NCBI GenBank assembly: GCA_009741485.1
Contig: CM019218.1
Coordinates: 39,883,358-39,947,357 of the forward strand
DNA: 64,000 nucleotides
Origin: Malurus cyaneus samueli
Taxonomy: Eukaryota > Chordata > Aves > Passeriformes > Maluridae
Reading direction: 5' to 3'
Part shown: in pieces, positions 63,396 to 64,000 of the stretch
Layout of the letters: the number at the start of each line of letters is the position of its first letter
How positions within the stretch are numbered: the stretch's first letter is position 1
Notes under the pieces: model-generated
Seen by the model: only the letters and a program-made list of their open reading frames with translations
Database searches by the model: none
Told to the model about the DNA's origin: nothing
Translations under genes and position numbers: made by a program

Positions 63396-64000
63396 TACTG
63401 TTTTTAGTAATGAATTACTGCCTGAACAGGAATTTAAATATGGAAGAAAAAAAGCATAAACATAATTGGTGTTTGTATTAAACATCAGAATATTAGTGGT
63501 CATTGGATCAGTATTGTGAAATGAAGTTGCCAAGATGAAGTCTATGCCTACTTTTGGAAAAATGATTGCTTTTACATGCAAACTCTTGAAAGACCTTTTT
63601 CCAGCTCTAACCCTGCTGTGGAAGAAAGCACCTGTTTGTTTTTGTTTGTTTTTTTTTTTTAAATTATTACTATTATTATGCTGTATTTTATTTTTATAGT
63701 TGTCTGCCTTTCCTTCAAGATGGTAACATGACAGGAAAATACTTCCCTTAGCACAAGAACATATCATTCGGTATATCTAAAGGTCAGTATCTTTATTCTA
63801 AAAACAGATAAATACTTTTCTAAGTGTTTTTGTGGTTTTTACTATAGAAAATTTTACTGGAATTTGGGAAGTAAAATAAAGGGACAAAGTCCTGATTTTT
63901 TTAAGGTTATACCAGAGAAAGATTGACACTTCATTCAATAACCTTTTGAGAAAGAGAGAGAAGTTATAGATGATGTAATGCTGAGAGACAGATGAAGAGA
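63396..64000. other. Unique non-coding DNA at window end
   Basis: It contains a T-rich tract with TTTG units followed by (TTA)n at 63633-63679. No gene or other element was seen. Confidence 0.55.

Noticed and set aside
63309..63767. 152-codon minus-strand open reading frame, the longest in the window
   Set aside because: It crosses a T-rich simple tract (K/N/Q-rich in translation) and the MIR-like trace. It has no recognised domain and no promoter or splice context. Length is within chance for 64 kb in six frames.
1..64000. CRISPR arrays, operons, bacterial promoters or ribosome binding sites
   Set aside because: No regularly spaced repeats with unique spacers and no prokaryotic gene layout. 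The repeats place the sequence in a bird.

Overview
The window looks like about 64 kb of non-coding DNA from a bird genome, either between genes or inside a long intron. The evidence is the repeat content. There are several CR1 LINE fragments, with both young-looking 3' ends and older internal pieces. There are also three copies of one avian ERVL-type long terminal repeat (LTR): one near-complete solo LTR and two fragments. These LTRs resemble a family I know best from songbirds, so a passerine is my best guess, but only bird-level assignment is well supported. The DNA is visibly AT-rich, with many A/T homopolymers and T-rich tracts interrupted by G.

No protein-coding gene, exon, tRNA, rRNA or CRISPR array could be recognised. 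Open reading frames are short (at most about 150 codons), are spread over both strands, and often run through homopolymers or repeats. None has a recognisable domain except one relic at about 23.6-24.0 kb on the minus strand. That relic keeps a reverse-transcriptase motif (R-F-I-D-D-I-F) in a context typical of Penelope-like elements.

Layout: 1-14.4 kb is unique DNA with homopolymer and G/T-rich tracts. At 14.4 kb there is a truncated ERVL LTR (+). 14.6-22.5 kb is unique. 22.5-25.7 kb is a relic cluster: a CR1 3' end (+), the Penelope-like relic (-), an old CR1 piece (+), a 38-bp tandem duplication and a further CR1 piece (+). 25.7-30.7 kb is unique. At about 30.8-31.1 kb there is an old CR1 fragment (+). 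36.8-39.0 kb holds a CR1 piece, the solo ERVL LTR (-) with a trinucleotide microsatellite inside it, and a CR1 3' end (+). A probable hAT DNA-transposon end lies at 42.3 kb. A CR1 3' end (+) lies at 45.8 kb. 50.3-51.9 kb is unique DNA with homeodomain- and POU-type motifs and a 40-A homopolymer. 55.2-55.6 kb is an internally deleted CR1 (+). At 59.7-59.9 kb there is an ERVL LTR fragment (-). At 61.5 kb a single N is flanked by identical 33-bp copies, which is probably an unmerged assembly join. At 63.3 kb there is a MIR-like SINE trace.

No set of genes acts together here. The most unusual items are the Penelope-like relic, the LTR carrying a microsatellite, the probable assembly artefact at the N, and a few unique stretches that could be conserved non-coding regulatory DNA. 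The last of these is a hypothesis only. All family assignments were made by eye and from memory of family consensus sequences, without any database search.
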